A stretch of 64,000 nt of DNA from Candidatus Saccharimonadota bacterium (GTDB lineage: Bacteria > Patescibacteriota > Saccharimonadia > Saccharimonadales > Saccharimonadaceae). Made by a program: the position numbers and the translations under genes. Below are positions 1 through 9,928 of this stretch, piece by piece (the first letter of the stretch is position 1; each line of letters starts with the position of its first letter). The stretch covers positions 45,788-109,787 of the forward strand of contig JAEEUB010000001.1 of assembly GCA_016286785.1 (NCBI GenBank), given 5' to 3'. Below the pieces are notes generated by a model, which had not been told where the DNA came from, did no database searches, and saw only the letters and a program-made list of their open reading frames with translations.

Positions 1-23
1 CCCATATGCTATAATTATAAACA

Positions 24-1766
24 ATGGAAAAAAATAAATCAATTGATGGACTACGTCCTCGTCGTGTCTCAAAAAATACGGCCACCCCTAATAGTTCTGT
101 AAAAAAGGTCGTAAAAAAATCCTCGCCTAGTAAAAAAACCACCGTTAAAACTGCACTAAAAACCAAGAGTTCTGCAAAAACTACAAAACCCCGCAAAACC
201 ACATCAATCAAAGTTCAGTCCAAAACTCCTAAGTCAACTAAAACTAAACCAGAAGAATCAACTAATTTAATCGAGACCGAATCTTTAAATACTATAAAAG
301 AATCAGAAGCCGTAGAAGATTTTTTAAAACCAGTACAAGCATTTGACTTTAATAGCGAAAACGGCAAACTAGAAGTCGCCGAAAATAATCCAAAAAACAA
401 TCTGGTCCAGAAAAAACAACTAGAAAAAAATAAAAAACAGAAAAAACCTATGTCTAAAAAACGTAAAATTACCCTTTCGATCATCCTAATTATTCTACTC
501 CTAGTCCTTGGCGCCGGCATCGCGTTTATCATTTGGGGTAACGATATTATCGCTAAAATCACTGGCGGCCAAGGCAATATCCTAGATTTAGTCTTCCAGG
601 AAGAAAAATACGAACCCCTAAAAACCGACGAAAACGGCCGCACCAATATTCTAGCATTTGGTACAAGCGGCTATAATATGGACGGCGAAGAAGGTAACGG
701 CACCCATGACGGAGCCCAACTTACCGACTCCATTATGGTAATCAGTCTAGATCAAGAAACTGGCGATCTCGCCATGCTTTCCCTTCCCCGCGATCTTAAA
801 GCTTCCCCCACTTGCACCGCTACTGGCAAAATCAACGAAGTTTACTGGTGTAATAATATGAATAACGACAACGAACAAGCCGGCGCCGAAGCTCTCATGG
901 AAGAAGTAAGCCGAATCTTAGGAATCGATTTCCAATATTACGCTCACCTTAACTGGGGTGCTCTCGTACAAATCGTAAACACACTAGGCGGCATTAATGT
1001 TACTCTAGACGAAGACATCGCTGACTACGGTTGGACAAATGCCGTATTCGAAGCCGGCAAAGAATACACAATCGACGGAGAACAAGCCCTTGGTCTTGCC
1101 CGTGCTCGCCACGGAACCGCTTCTGGCGATTTTACCCGTGGTGCCTCTCAGCAAAAAATTCTCATTGGTATCAAAGACAAGATTTTCGAAAATGGCCTCG
1201 CTATTACCGATATTATTAATTTAGCCGGCACTCTAGGTGACAATCTACGCACCAACTTTTCTCTTGATGAAATGAGGACCCTTGCACACCTTATGTCGGA
1301 TTTTGATTTTGATTCCGCCCGCCAAGTTTCTCTTATCGAACCAGAAATGCTCATGACGACCGGTACAATCAATGGTATTTCTTACGTCCTACCTGCTGGC
1401 GGTGCCAACTATTATACAAGGATTCAAAATCATGTTGCCAAAATGTTTAGTAGCAATCCAAGAGATTACGAAGATTATTCTATTCTAGTTCTTAACGCAA
1501 CCGAAACTCCTGGTCTTGCTACAGCCGAAAAGAACAACCTAGAAGAAGACGAATACCAAAACATCTATATAGACGACGCCCCAGAAGGTGAATACGAAGG
1601 CGACTATATATTATATATGGTTAAAGACACTGCCCCAGGCGTCAAAAAACTCCTCGAACAAAAATATAACACCACCGCCAAATCACTCGAAGAGCTTCCG
1701 ACTAACATCAGTCAAGATTATCATTTCGTAATTATCATCAATAAAACAGAATCTGAAGCCAAATAA
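24..1766 (+). CDS. LytR-CpsA-Psr (LCP) family cell-envelope ligase with long Lys/Thr-rich N-terminal tail and one TM
   Basis: LCP motifs (TDSIMVISLD, MLSLPRDLK, GLARARH..GDFTRGASQQKIL); TM segment after KKRK. Confidence 0.9.
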   Translation: MEKNKSIDGLRPRRVSKNTATPNSSVKKVVKKSSPSKKTTVKTALKTKSSAKTTKPRKTTSIKVQSKTPKSTKTKPEESTNLIETESLNTIKESEAVEDFLKPVQAFDFNSENGKLEVAENNPKNNLVQKKQLEKNKKQKKPMSKKRKITLSIILIILLLVLGAGIAFIIWGNDIIAKITGGQGNILDLVFQEEKYEPLKTDENGRTNILAFGTSGYNMDGEEGNGTHDGAQLTDSIMVISLDQETGDLAMLSLPRDLKASPTCTATGKINEVYWCNNMNNDNEQAGAEALMEEVSRILGIDFQYYAHLNWGALVQIVNTLGGINVTLDEDIADYGWTNAVFEAGKEYTIDGEQALGLARARHGTASGDFTRGASQQKILIGIKDKIFENGLAITDIINLAGTLGDNLRTNFSLDEMRTLAHLMSDFDFDSARQVSLIEPEMLMTTGTINGISYVLPAGGANYYTRIQNHVAKMFSSNPRDYEDYSILVLNATETPGLATAEKNNLEEDEYQNIYIDDAPEGEYEGDYILYMVKDTAPGVKKLLEQKYNTTAKSLEELPTNISQDYHFVIIINKTESEAK

Positions 1767-1829
1767 AATATATTTAACCAGCAATAAAACCCCATTCATT
1801 ATAATTGAATTTCAATAAAGAAGTAGAAC

Positions 1830-1888
1830 AATACTTTTTGGAACCATAAGCTTGGCCGAACGGCCTTGAGTGTGTTCCAAAAAGTATT
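1830..1888. repeat. Inverted-arm element: 15-bp perfect arms around a 29-bp core CATAAGCTTGGCCGAACGGCCTTGAGTGT
   Basis: AATACTTTTTGGAAC ... GTTCCAAAAAGTATT; core recurs identically at 30096-30124. Confidence 0.9.
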
Positions 1889-1899
1889 ATTTACTTCGC

Positions 1900-2364
1900 T
1901 TATTCAACATCCACCTTACTAATAATAAGCTTTCTTTCTCTTCCCTCCCCTTCCGAATGAGTCTCAATATCCGAATAATCCTGTGCTACCTTATGTACAA
2001 TCCTTCTATCCGCCGCATTAAGATCGAGTATCATATTTTCACCGGTCTTACGTACTTTCGCAATCCACCCTTCTGCTTTTTCCGCAATCCTGTCAGCCCT
2101 CTGCTTCTTGTAGTTTGCTACATCTACATTTACCCTCGTAATCTCAGCTTCTTTCGATACTAAAGCCATCGAAACAATATGCTGCAACGCTCTTAGATTA
2201 TCCGCATTTCGCCCAATTAAGAGCGAATTAAGCGATGTAGACGGTACCGACAGTTGAATCACCTCATCGTCAATCGTAGAATACACTGCTACATTAATCC
2301 CAAAGAAACTAAGCAGGTCCTCCAGGTATTTTGCTGCAAATCTAATTGATTCGTCTTTATTCAT
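1900..2364 (-). CDS. jag: Jag/SpoIIIJ-associated KH-R3H RNA-binding protein
   Basis: Position next to yidC; KH-like LIGRNADNLRALQHIV and R3H-like ADRRIVHKVAQDYSDIETHSEGEGRERKLII. Confidence 0.85.
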   Translation of the reverse strand: MNKDESIRFAAKYLEDLLSFFGINVAVYSTIDDEVIQLSVPSTSLNSLLIGRNADNLRALQHIVSMALVSKEAEITRVNVDVANYKKQRADRIAEKAEGWIAKVRKTGENMILDLNAADRRIVHKVAQDYSDIETHSEGEGRERKLIISKVDVE

Positions 2365-2367
2365 TTG

Positions 2368-3468
2368 TTATCTCCTTTTCTTTTTAATATCTTTTGCGGA
2401 GATTCTAGTTATTTTTGTTCCTGTTTTTTTATTTTCCACCACTTCAGCTTCTTGAATTTTTCTAAGCTCTTTTAATACAGCCTTATCAGTCATATCATCG
2501 ATCTCTTTATCGATGCTCTTTAAAATAATTCTCTGTTGCACTACAGTAATTATATTACTAAGGAAATAATAAAAAGCCAGAGCCCCATTTAGATTAAACA
2601 TGATTACAAACATCATTATTGGCATCATCATAGACATTTGTCCGGTAGCCATACTACTAATGTCCGAATCATCAATCTCTTTTCCATCTTTAGCTTCTTT
2701 TAAGAGTTCACGGAATTTCTTTTTCTTTTCCGACTTACCAGATGGCATTTGTTGTTTTGTGGCTATATATTGTATTACAGATGCCAGGATGGCACATACT
2801 AGTATAAATAGAGCACTCCACGAAAACTTACCAGTTAAAACATCGCTCGCTTTCACATCTAGATTAATTACACCTAGCAGTTGCGGGTGAAAATCGTAGG
2901 CTATCTTATCTTCTTTTGCAACTTCGTCATTAACTAAATCAGCAAGATAAACTTCTTGTTTTTCTTCTAATGCCCTAATTTCTGAACCTTCATAAGCTAC
3001 AATATCATATGCACGGTTCATTAGGTTATCAGTCGGAAGTGGTGTTGCTATCACCCGAATAGCCGAAAAAATTGCAATAAATATAGGTAATTGTATTAAT
3101 ATAGTCAATATCGAAGCAAAAGGCTTTACATTGTATCTCTTATAAAGATCCATGGTTTGCAAAGATTCTAACTGCTTATTTCCTTTACAATTCTTTTTTA
3201 TCTCCGTTAATTGTGGCTGCAGCTTGCGCAGTAGTTTAGTTTGATTTAGTTGTTTTCTAGAAAGTGGCCACATGCAAAGCTTTACAATTAAAGTAAAGAT
3301 TATAATAGCAAGCCCAAAATCATGCACCAGATTAAAGATTACAAACAGTATATTTACAATTGGTCTTACCACTATCAAATCAATAAAATTAAATGGCCCG
3401 CCAGTAATGATTGAGCCTACTACAAAAGCCACAAACAACGACCAGTAGATAAACTTTTTCACACTCAT
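2368..3468 (-). CDS. yidC: YidC/Oxa1 membrane protein insertase
   Basis: Typical N-terminal half (NILFVIFNLVHDFGLAIIIFTLIVKLCMWPLSRKQ), C-terminal TM block; synteny. Confidence 0.92.
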   Translation of the reverse strand: MSVKKFIYWSLFVAFVVGSIITGGPFNFIDLIVVRPIVNILFVIFNLVHDFGLAIIIFTLIVKLCMWPLSRKQLNQTKLLRKLQPQLTEIKKNCKGNKQLESLQTMDLYKRYNVKPFASILTILIQLPIFIAIFSAIRVIATPLPTDNLMNRAYDIVAYEGSEIRALEEKQEVYLADLVNDEVAKEDKIAYDFHPQLLGVINLDVKASDVLTGKFSWSALFILVCAILASVIQYIATKQQMPSGKSEKKKKFRELLKEAKDGKEIDDSDISSMATGQMSMMMPIMMFVIMFNLNGALAFYYFLSNIITVVQQRIILKSIDKEIDDMTDKAVLKELRKIQEAEVVENKKTGTKITRISAKDIKKKRR

Positions 3469-3484
3469 AATTAATCTAATTATA

Positions 3485-3823
3485 TCACAACTTACTCTGC
3501 TCTACTAGTAACCCCAATGTTTCCTCGAGTTCATTAAAAGGTATTTTGGCAAGTTTTTTCGAATAAACCACAAAAACATAGTCCGTCTTTTTAGGAAACT
3601 TATCGAAATTGAGCCTTACTGCTTCATAAATTCTTCGCCTAATTCTATTTCTACCTACCGCAGTTTTCTCCACTTTTTTTGACACTACGACACCCACCCT
3701 AGTAAAACCTCTTTCATTTTTCACAAAAACTAGAGACATCCTAGGCGTCCTTACTGTCTTTCCCTTTTGGTATACATACCTCACTCCCCCACGCGAATGA
3801 AACCGATACTTCTTACTCAGCAT
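3485..3823 (-). CDS. rnpA: Ribonuclease P protein component
   Basis: RnpA signature KKVEKTAVGRNRIRRRIYEAVR; synteny with rpmH/yidC. Confidence 0.93.
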   Translation of the reverse strand: MLSKKYRFHSRGGVRYVYQKGKTVRTPRMSLVFVKNERGFTRVGVVVSKKVEKTAVGRNRIRRRIYEAVRLNFDKFPKKTDYVFVVYSKKLAKIPFNELEETLGLLVEQSKL

Positions 3824-3857
3824 ATTATATATTATACATCAAAATAGAAAGTACATC

Positions 3858-5780
3858 TTAAGTACCGGCCGTACACCTAATACTGGAGCCGAGGTACTTA
3901 TAGCCGCCACTGGTACCTGGGTACACGCTGGAACTACCCAGGTACAGGTAGTAGCTAGTGTCGCTATCGCTCGCAGTCGCAGTAGACGACCAATAGTCGC
4001 CGTAGCTACCTCTACCGCGGGCGGACGACGTAGTGAAGCTGCCGGAATAGAGGAAATTATTAGGATAAGCTCTTATAGCTTTAGACATATCAGAAGCTTC
4101 AGGAGAACCAGTATAGTAAGGTTGAGTACTACTTCCATAATTAGCTGGATTTGTTCCCCCATTAATTCCAGTAACTACTAGTGACCAGAAATCATTATTG
4201 GCTTCATTGGATTTATCACCTCCTTTTGGTAAGTACCAACCAGCTGGACAAAGTGAAGTATTTGATACACTACTATTATTGGTGCCATTGTAGGTGAGAT
4301 CTGCTATGGCTGCGTGCCAGGTGTAGTAGTTGCCATAACTATACATACCTACCGTAGTGTTATTGTTTGTAAATGTATTGCTAGTAGGGTTCTGTGGTCT
4401 ATTACTAGCATTAGCAGGAGTATTAAGGTTATTATAACGTGGTATACGATCACCTGGATTATTTGATGTGCCGATGTTTATACTAGCAGTACCTGACTGA
4501 GTACCACTGTAATAGAGGGAGTTAGCGGTGGTGGAGTAGGTGAAGTTAGCTGATTCTGCATCAGCGAGACCGGAGAAGTTGCCATAAGTAGTACTAGTAC
4601 CATAGCCTTGGGCTAGAGCAATATCTTCTGCACTAGTGGTGTCGTCTGCTTCTAGCCTTAAGTTTTCTATCATCCAGCATTTATCATCAGCTAGTTTAGC
4701 GATAGCATAGGTTTCATTGTCTCTGCTATCGGTTAAAGCAGATACAGATGCTAGATTTGCAGTACCATTAGTAGGAGCAGTGGTTAGGCTTCCGGCACCA
4801 GTACCACAAAGCTGTGCTACTTTAGTAGAATCTTGTAAGCTACCTTGTGATTTAATCCATACAGCATATAGGCTAAGTCCATTAGTAGTAGTTCCAGTAG
4901 GTACAGTAATGGTTTCTTGTGGACCATAAAAATGAGCATTCTGGTTGGTAGCATAATCAAAAGCATCAGACCATCCTGCAAAGCCATAACCTTCCCTACT
5001 GAAGTTGGAGGCAAGGAGAACTATATCATTACCATCAGACGCAGACTGACAGCCCATAGTACCTAGTACATTAGAGCCATTCGGGAAGTAGTTGATGCAT
5101 CCTGCTGTAGCTGGTTGTGGCTGTAGTGGTGTTTCATTTGCTGGATGTACTAGTGTGTATTTAACTTTACCTTCATATGTATCAGCAGGTTGGGTTCTGG
5201 ATACATAAGCTGCATATGTAGTAGTAAGAGTTGAGCCTTCTGCATTAGTTCCTATATCAGTACCAGAATCTCTATGTGCTACTTTAGTATAAGTAGATGG
5301 TACTATACTATAGCTTCCATAGCCATTGTCTAGTGTAATAGGATATGTTGGTGTTGGAGATGATACTGCCGTTAGTTTCATAGCCCAGTTAGATGTGTCA
5401 GGATTTCCTGCAGATGTAGCTGTTCCTGTAACTATAGTATTACTAGTACTTTGTCCTATTAGTGTAGTAGTACCATATGTATCATCAGTGTATCCTATAG
5501 TATATATAGAAAAACCATTACTATCATTACAATAAGCTTTAAGTGTGGTAGTACCTATATCTGCAGTATATGTACCATTAGTAATTTCTGCAGTATGTGA
5601 GTTCATGCCAGTGCCGGTCATAGTACAAGATTCTGGCACATTGATGGTCACTTGGTCTACTATGGAGTCGTCAGCAGAGACGTTACTAGAATTAAGTATG
5701 ATTCCGGAAAGAAATGTAAAGCTAATTAAGACCACAAAAATATATAATGAAAAGTTAGTTTTACTGTATGACTTTAGCAT
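3858..5780 (-). CDS. Secreted surface protein with InlB-like repeat region and C-terminal FISUMP-like domain
   Basis: Signal peptide; INYFPNGSNVLGTMGC...YGFAGWS...LSLYAVW; KLADDKCWMIENLRLEA ... NLCPAGWYLPKGGD. Confidence 0.75.
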   Translation of the reverse strand: MLKSYSKTNFSLYIFVVLISFTFLSGIILNSSNVSADDSIVDQVTINVPESCTMTGTGMNSHTAEITNGTYTADIGTTTLKAYCNDSNGFSIYTIGYTDDTYGTTTLIGQSTSNTIVTGTATSAGNPDTSNWAMKLTAVSSPTPTYPITLDNGYGSYSIVPSTYTKVAHRDSGTDIGTNAEGSTLTTTYAAYVSRTQPADTYEGKVKYTLVHPANETPLQPQPATAGCINYFPNGSNVLGTMGCQSASDGNDIVLLASNFSREGYGFAGWSDAFDYATNQNAHFYGPQETITVPTGTTTNGLSLYAVWIKSQGSLQDSTKVAQLCGTGAGSLTTAPTNGTANLASVSALTDSRDNETYAIAKLADDKCWMIENLRLEADDTTSAEDIALAQGYGTSTTYGNFSGLADAESANFTYSTTANSLYYSGTQSGTASINIGTSNNPGDRIPRYNNLNTPANASNRPQNPTSNTFTNNNTTVGMYSYGNYYTWHAAIADLTYNGTNNSSVSNTSLCPAGWYLPKGGDKSNEANNDFWSLVVTGINGGTNPANYGSSTQPYYTGSPEASDMSKAIRAYPNNFLYSGSFTTSSARGRGSYGDYWSSTATASDSDTSYYLYLGSSSVYPGTSGGYKYLGSSIRCTAGT

Positions 5781-5855
5781 AAGCTAATTATATATAATAT
5801 ATTGTGGATGGTCAAGAAACTTTAATGGCATTGAAAAATATGAAAAATCATTATT

Positions 5856-5993
5856 TTACGCAGTAAGTCTCGCGCGTCCCTTAATGCGGCGACGTGCTAA
5901 TACCTTGCGACCACTTTTAGTCGCATTTCTTTTCATAAAACCATGTTCAACTTTACGTTGCTTTTTGTGGGGTTGGTATGTTCGCTTTGGCAT
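5856..5993 (-). CDS. rpmH: 50S ribosomal protein L34 (45 aa; below the ORF track cutoff)
   Basis: Translated by eye: [45 protein letters not shown]. Confidence 0.96.
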   Translation of the reverse strand: MPKRTYQPHKKQRKVEHGFMKRNATKSGRKVLARRRIKGRARLTA

Positions 5994-6219
5994 ATTATTC
6001 CTTAAATTTTAACTTATTTCAAAAACTTATTATAGTATACTCCATTTTTCCACATTTTTCAATATCTTTTCCACACCTTTTATAGATATATATCAGTTTC
6101 TGTGGAAAACACTAACCTGTTTTATTAAAACCATATTTCAACATATTTTTCCAAAATAAAACCTGTGGAAAACTTCATTTTTTCATGCTATACTGTTTGC
6201 AGTAAGGAGGTTTATATCA
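5994..6219. other. Probable oriC (DnaA-box cluster, AT-rich)
   Basis: TTTTCCACA at 6046-6054 and 6067-6075; reverse complement TGTGGAAAA at 6101-6109 and 6164-6172; between rpmH and dnaA. Confidence 0.85.
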
Positions 6220-7575
6220 ATGTTTGACGTCTGGAAGAACGTTTTAGCTGAGATCGAACAGCAAATATCCCCAGCAAATTTTGCCACTTGGTTCCAAGAT
6301 ACTTCGCTTGTTACCACTAAAGACGGCCATGTTATCGTCGGTGTTAAAAATTCCTTCTATGTCAAACAATTACGCGCCCGTTATTACGATCTAATCGAAA
6401 AATCCCTCAAAAATAATGGCGTAGATGTAAAGGATATAGATTTTGAAGTTGTCTGTAAAACTAAAAACAGAGTCCGCTCCCGTGAAGTCACAACACCAAA
6501 ACCAATCAAAGAACAAATTAGGACCATTCGTGATAAAACCGAAACCAAGTCAAGAAGTGATGGCTTAAATCCAAAATACACTCTAGATAACTTTGTTGTG
6601 GGTTCCAACAATGAACTTGCCGTTGCAGCGGCTCGTAGTATTATCAGCTCTCCAGGTACCAGATACAATCCATTTTTCCTTTATGGCGGCCCAGGTCTTG
6701 GTAAAACCCACCTGGTTCAAGCCATCGGCAATGCCCTTCTAAAAGACAATCCAAATTACAAAATTTTTTACACTCCAATTTCCCACTTTTATTCTGACTT
6801 TATCGACGCCATTCAAAAAGGCAAAGGTAAAGAATTTAATCTTCGCTTCCAAAAATTAGACTGCCTCATAATCGATGATTTTCAATTCATCGTTAATAAG
6901 GAAAAATCCCAAGAAGAATTCTTTAATATTTTTAACGACCTCTACCAGCTTAATAAACAAATCATCATTACCTCAGATCGTCTGCCCTCCCAAATTAAAA
7001 CCGTTGATGAACGTCTTGCTTCGCGCCTCACATGGGCCGGAGCCTTCGACCTTCAACTTCCAAAGTTCGAAGACAAATGCGCTATCCTTCGCGCCAAAGC
7101 CGAACTCATCGGTGCCGAAATCGAACCAGAAGCAATTGAATATATCGCCGAAAATGTTAACACAAATATTCGTGACCTAGAGGGTGAATTTTCTACTCTT
7201 CTTTTAATGTCCGAAGTTCGCGGGCTCACCCCATTACAGCTTATCGAAAACGGTTCCGTATCGGTTAATAAAACCTCAAAACATCGTCCCACCTCTCCTA
7301 AACAAGTCGTAGATAAAATTGCAAAGTATTATCAACTTACTAGCAAAGAATTATGTAGCAAATCTCGTGTGTCCAACATCAAAAACGCTCGCCAAGTTGC
7401 CATGTTCATTCTATCCGAAGAGCTAAACCTAAGCACCAATAAAATCGCCGCCGAAGTCGGAGTAAAAGATCACACCACAGTTATGCATGGAATAAAAAAG
7501 ATCAAAAACGACCTCAAGCTCAACTTCCTCTTAAGGGAGCAAATCGATGAAATCAAGGAGAAAATTTATGGCTAA
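6220..7575 (+). CDS. dnaA: Chromosomal replication initiator DnaA
   Basis: Walker A GGPGLGKTHL, IIDDFQF, C-terminal DHTTVMHGIKKI; SD AAGGAGG. Confidence 0.97.
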   Translation: MFDVWKNVLAEIEQQISPANFATWFQDTSLVTTKDGHVIVGVKNSFYVKQLRARYYDLIEKSLKNNGVDVKDIDFEVVCKTKNRVRSREVTTPKPIKEQIRTIRDKTETKSRSDGLNPKYTLDNFVVGSNNELAVAAARSIISSPGTRYNPFFLYGGPGLGKTHLVQAIGNALLKDNPNYKIFYTPISHFYSDFIDAIQKGKGKEFNLRFQKLDCLIIDDFQFIVNKEKSQEEFFNIFNDLYQLNKQIIITSDRLPSQIKTVDERLASRLTWAGAFDLQLPKFEDKCAILRAKAELIGAEIEPEAIEYIAENVNTNIRDLEGEFSTLLLMSEVRGLTPLQLIENGSVSVNKTSKHRPTSPKQVVDKIAKYYQLTSKELCSKSRVSNIKNARQVAMFILSEELNLSTNKIAAEVGVKDHTTVMHGIKKIKNDLKLNFLLREQIDEIKEKIYG

Positions 7576-7832
7576 AAAAAGAATAAAAAATGTGAACAAC
7601 CTGTGTAAAAAGGTGTTAAAATCTTCGTGTAATATTAAAGCAAAACTTAGTGCAAAAAAAATATCACCAAAATATTTAGTGCAAAACTATAGTTTTCTAC
7701 AAACTTTTTCAACATTTTCCACCCCGTTTCCCACCATTAGTCGCCCCCTGTTCTCTACCTTATTTTTCCACTATTCCACAGACCCTACTACTAATACAAC
7801 TATAAATAATTTAATAGAAAGGAGGAAGAAAA
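7576..7832. other. dnaA-dnaN intergenic region, possible second oriC half
   Basis: C/T-rich tract TTTTTCAACATTTTCCACCCCGTTTCCC, degenerate TTCCACA motifs, repeated TTAGTGCAAAA. Confidence 0.4.
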
Positions 7833-8933
7833 ATGAAAATTAAAGTTACACAAGAAAAACTTAGTAAAGCCCTAAATAATATTAGTAGGATAGCAATTAG
7901 CAAAGTTACTCTTCCAATATTAAACAACGTACTAATAAGAGTAGACCAAAAGAAAGTATCTCTAACCACCACTAATCTTGATATGGCTATAGTTGATTAT
8001 TTACCAGTATCTAGTTCCGAAGATGGCGTAATCACTGTACCAGCTAAGCTATTAGCGGAATTTGTCTCTAATCTTCCAAAAGGCGAAAATACAGAAATTA
8101 GTTTAAAAAATAACAAAGTAACCATTAAAGCTGGTGATTATTCTTCTATTATCAATGGTACTCCAGCCGATGACTTTCCAGAACTCCCAGAAATAGACGA
8201 GAAAAAAGCCGTTGTTTATAAAGTTGGAGTAGACGAATTTAAGACGAGTCTTGCTGAGGTAATCATTGCTACCTCAAACGACCTCACTCGCCCTGCCCTT
8301 ACCGGAGTTTATTTTAATACAAGTGATAATATTTTAAGAATTGCTGCTACGGATGGTTACCGACTAGCCGAAAAAAAGCTAATCGATAAAGTAGAAAGTG
8401 AAGTCCAGGCCGTAGTTCCGGCTAGTTCCCTACAAGAGGTTCTTCGTTCAATAAGTGATGATGTGGAGGAAGTAGAAATATCTTTTAATGAAGATTTAGT
8501 TAGGTTCCGTCTTGGCGAAGTCGAGATAATCTCTAAATTAATTGACGCTAGCTTCCCTGATTATCAAAGATTAATTCCTAAAGATCCAGAAATCAAAATT
8601 AAACTAAGTCGCGAAGAGCTGGTCCGTGTTACGAAACTCGCAGCCCTCTTTTCTAAGTCTGTTGGCGGCTCCATTGTATGTGAAGCCATAGAACCAGATA
8701 CTTTCTCTGTTAAATCAATCGCAAACGAATTCGGCGAAAACGACTCTAAGATTAATACCAAGGTAGAAAAAAGCGGTAAAGTTAATCTAAACTCTAGATT
8801 TTTACTTGACGCCTTGAACGCCCTAGAAGAACCAACCATTAGTTTTGAGTTCTCTGGTCATGTTGCGCCAATTTTACTTAAAAACCAGAAGAAAAATAAT
8901 TATATTCACATTGTAATGCCCCTAAATTCATGA
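7833..8933 (+). CDS. dnaN: DNA polymerase III beta subunit (sliding clamp)
   Basis: DnaN-like throughout, ends HIVMPL; synteny; SD GAAAGGAGG. Confidence 0.96.
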   Translation: MKIKVTQEKLSKALNNISRIAISKVTLPILNNVLIRVDQKKVSLTTTNLDMAIVDYLPVSSSEDGVITVPAKLLAEFVSNLPKGENTEISLKNNKVTIKAGDYSSIINGTPADDFPELPEIDEKKAVVYKVGVDEFKTSLAEVIIATSNDLTRPALTGVYFNTSDNILRIAATDGYRLAEKKLIDKVESEVQAVVPASSLQEVLRSISDDVEEVEISFNEDLVRFRLGEVEIISKLIDASFPDYQRLIPKDPEIKIKLSREELVRVTKLAALFSKSVGGSIVCEAIEPDTFSVKSIANEFGENDSKINTKVEKSGKVNLNSRFLLDALNALEEPTISFEFSGHVAPILLKNQKKNNYIHIVMPLNS

Positions 8934-9916
8934 TTATAAAATCAATCGAACTCACTAATTTTCGTAATCATTCCGATTATAATTTGGAATGTAATGATGA
9001 AACTACCCTTATTATCGGTAAAAACGGCTACGGTAAAACATCTGTCCTAGAAGCTATTTATATTTTAACTAGAGGTAAAAGCTTTCGCGCTACAGATAAA
9101 GAAATCATAAAAAGAGGAACATCGTTCTATCGTATCAAGTTAGATTTTATTGATGGTAAGACGAATGTTGCTACGTACGATAATAAAACTAAGACTTTTA
9201 TTATTAATGAGAAAAAGAGCAAACGCCTCCCAGTTAAGAATAAATATCCCGTAGTTCTTTTCTTGCCATCCGATCTTAATCTAATCAGTAGTTCACCAAC
9301 TCGTAGACGAGACTATTTTGACCGTATTTTTAGCGAATTTAATGAAAAATACCATCAATCTCTCCTTAAATACAATAAAGCTCTAAAACAACGAAATGAA
9401 ATCCTAAAAAAAGATAATATTTCAAAGGATATGATTTTCTCTTGGAATCTAATTCTTGCCAAATATGGAGTAGAGCTATATAGTTACCGTTCTAGCTATA
9501 TTGACGAAATTAATCAAAGCTACAGCGACCTCTATTATTCGATTACAAATCATAGGGATGATATTGTGATTAATTATAAAACAGATTTAGCTCATACCTC
9601 AACCGAAGAATATTTACGTAATTTAGAGCAAAACTTTACCAGGGATTCTTATCTGGGGCATACGAGTTTTGGCGTTCATCGTGATGACTATATTTTTATG
9701 TTTAATAACAAAATAGCCGATGGCTCGGCCTCACGTGGAGAATCTCGTTCTATGATTTTAGCCTTAAAATTTATCGAAGCAAGCCTTATAGAACAAAAAT
9801 TAAATCTAAAACCAATCATCTTGCTTGATGATGTTTTTTCTGAATTGGACGAGATGCATCGCGAAAGCCTAGTTAAAAATTTTAAAGACCACCAAATTAT
9901 TATTACGAGCGTATGA
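8930..9916 (+). CDS. recF: DNA replication/repair protein RecF
   Basis: LTNFRNH, GKNGYGKTSVLEAIY, LLDDVFSELDEMHR. Confidence 0.93.
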   Translation: MIIKSIELTNFRNHSDYNLECNDETTLIIGKNGYGKTSVLEAIYILTRGKSFRATDKEIIKRGTSFYRIKLDFIDGKTNVATYDNKTKTFIINEKKSKRLPVKNKYPVVLFLPSDLNLISSSPTRRRDYFDRIFSEFNEKYHQSLLKYNKALKQRNEILKKDNISKDMIFSWNLILAKYGVELYSYRSSYIDEINQSYSDLYYSITNHRDDIVINYKTDLAHTSTEEYLRNLEQNFTRDSYLGHTSFGVHRDDYIFMFNNKIADGSASRGESRSMILALKFIEASLIEQKLNLKPIILLDDVFSELDEMHRESLVKNFKDHQIIITSV

Positions 9917-9928
9917 TATAATCACAGA

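Noticed and set aside
1870-2163. 97-aa plus-strand ORF antisense to jag
   Set aside because: Lies antisense to a well-supported gene; no SD or family motif.
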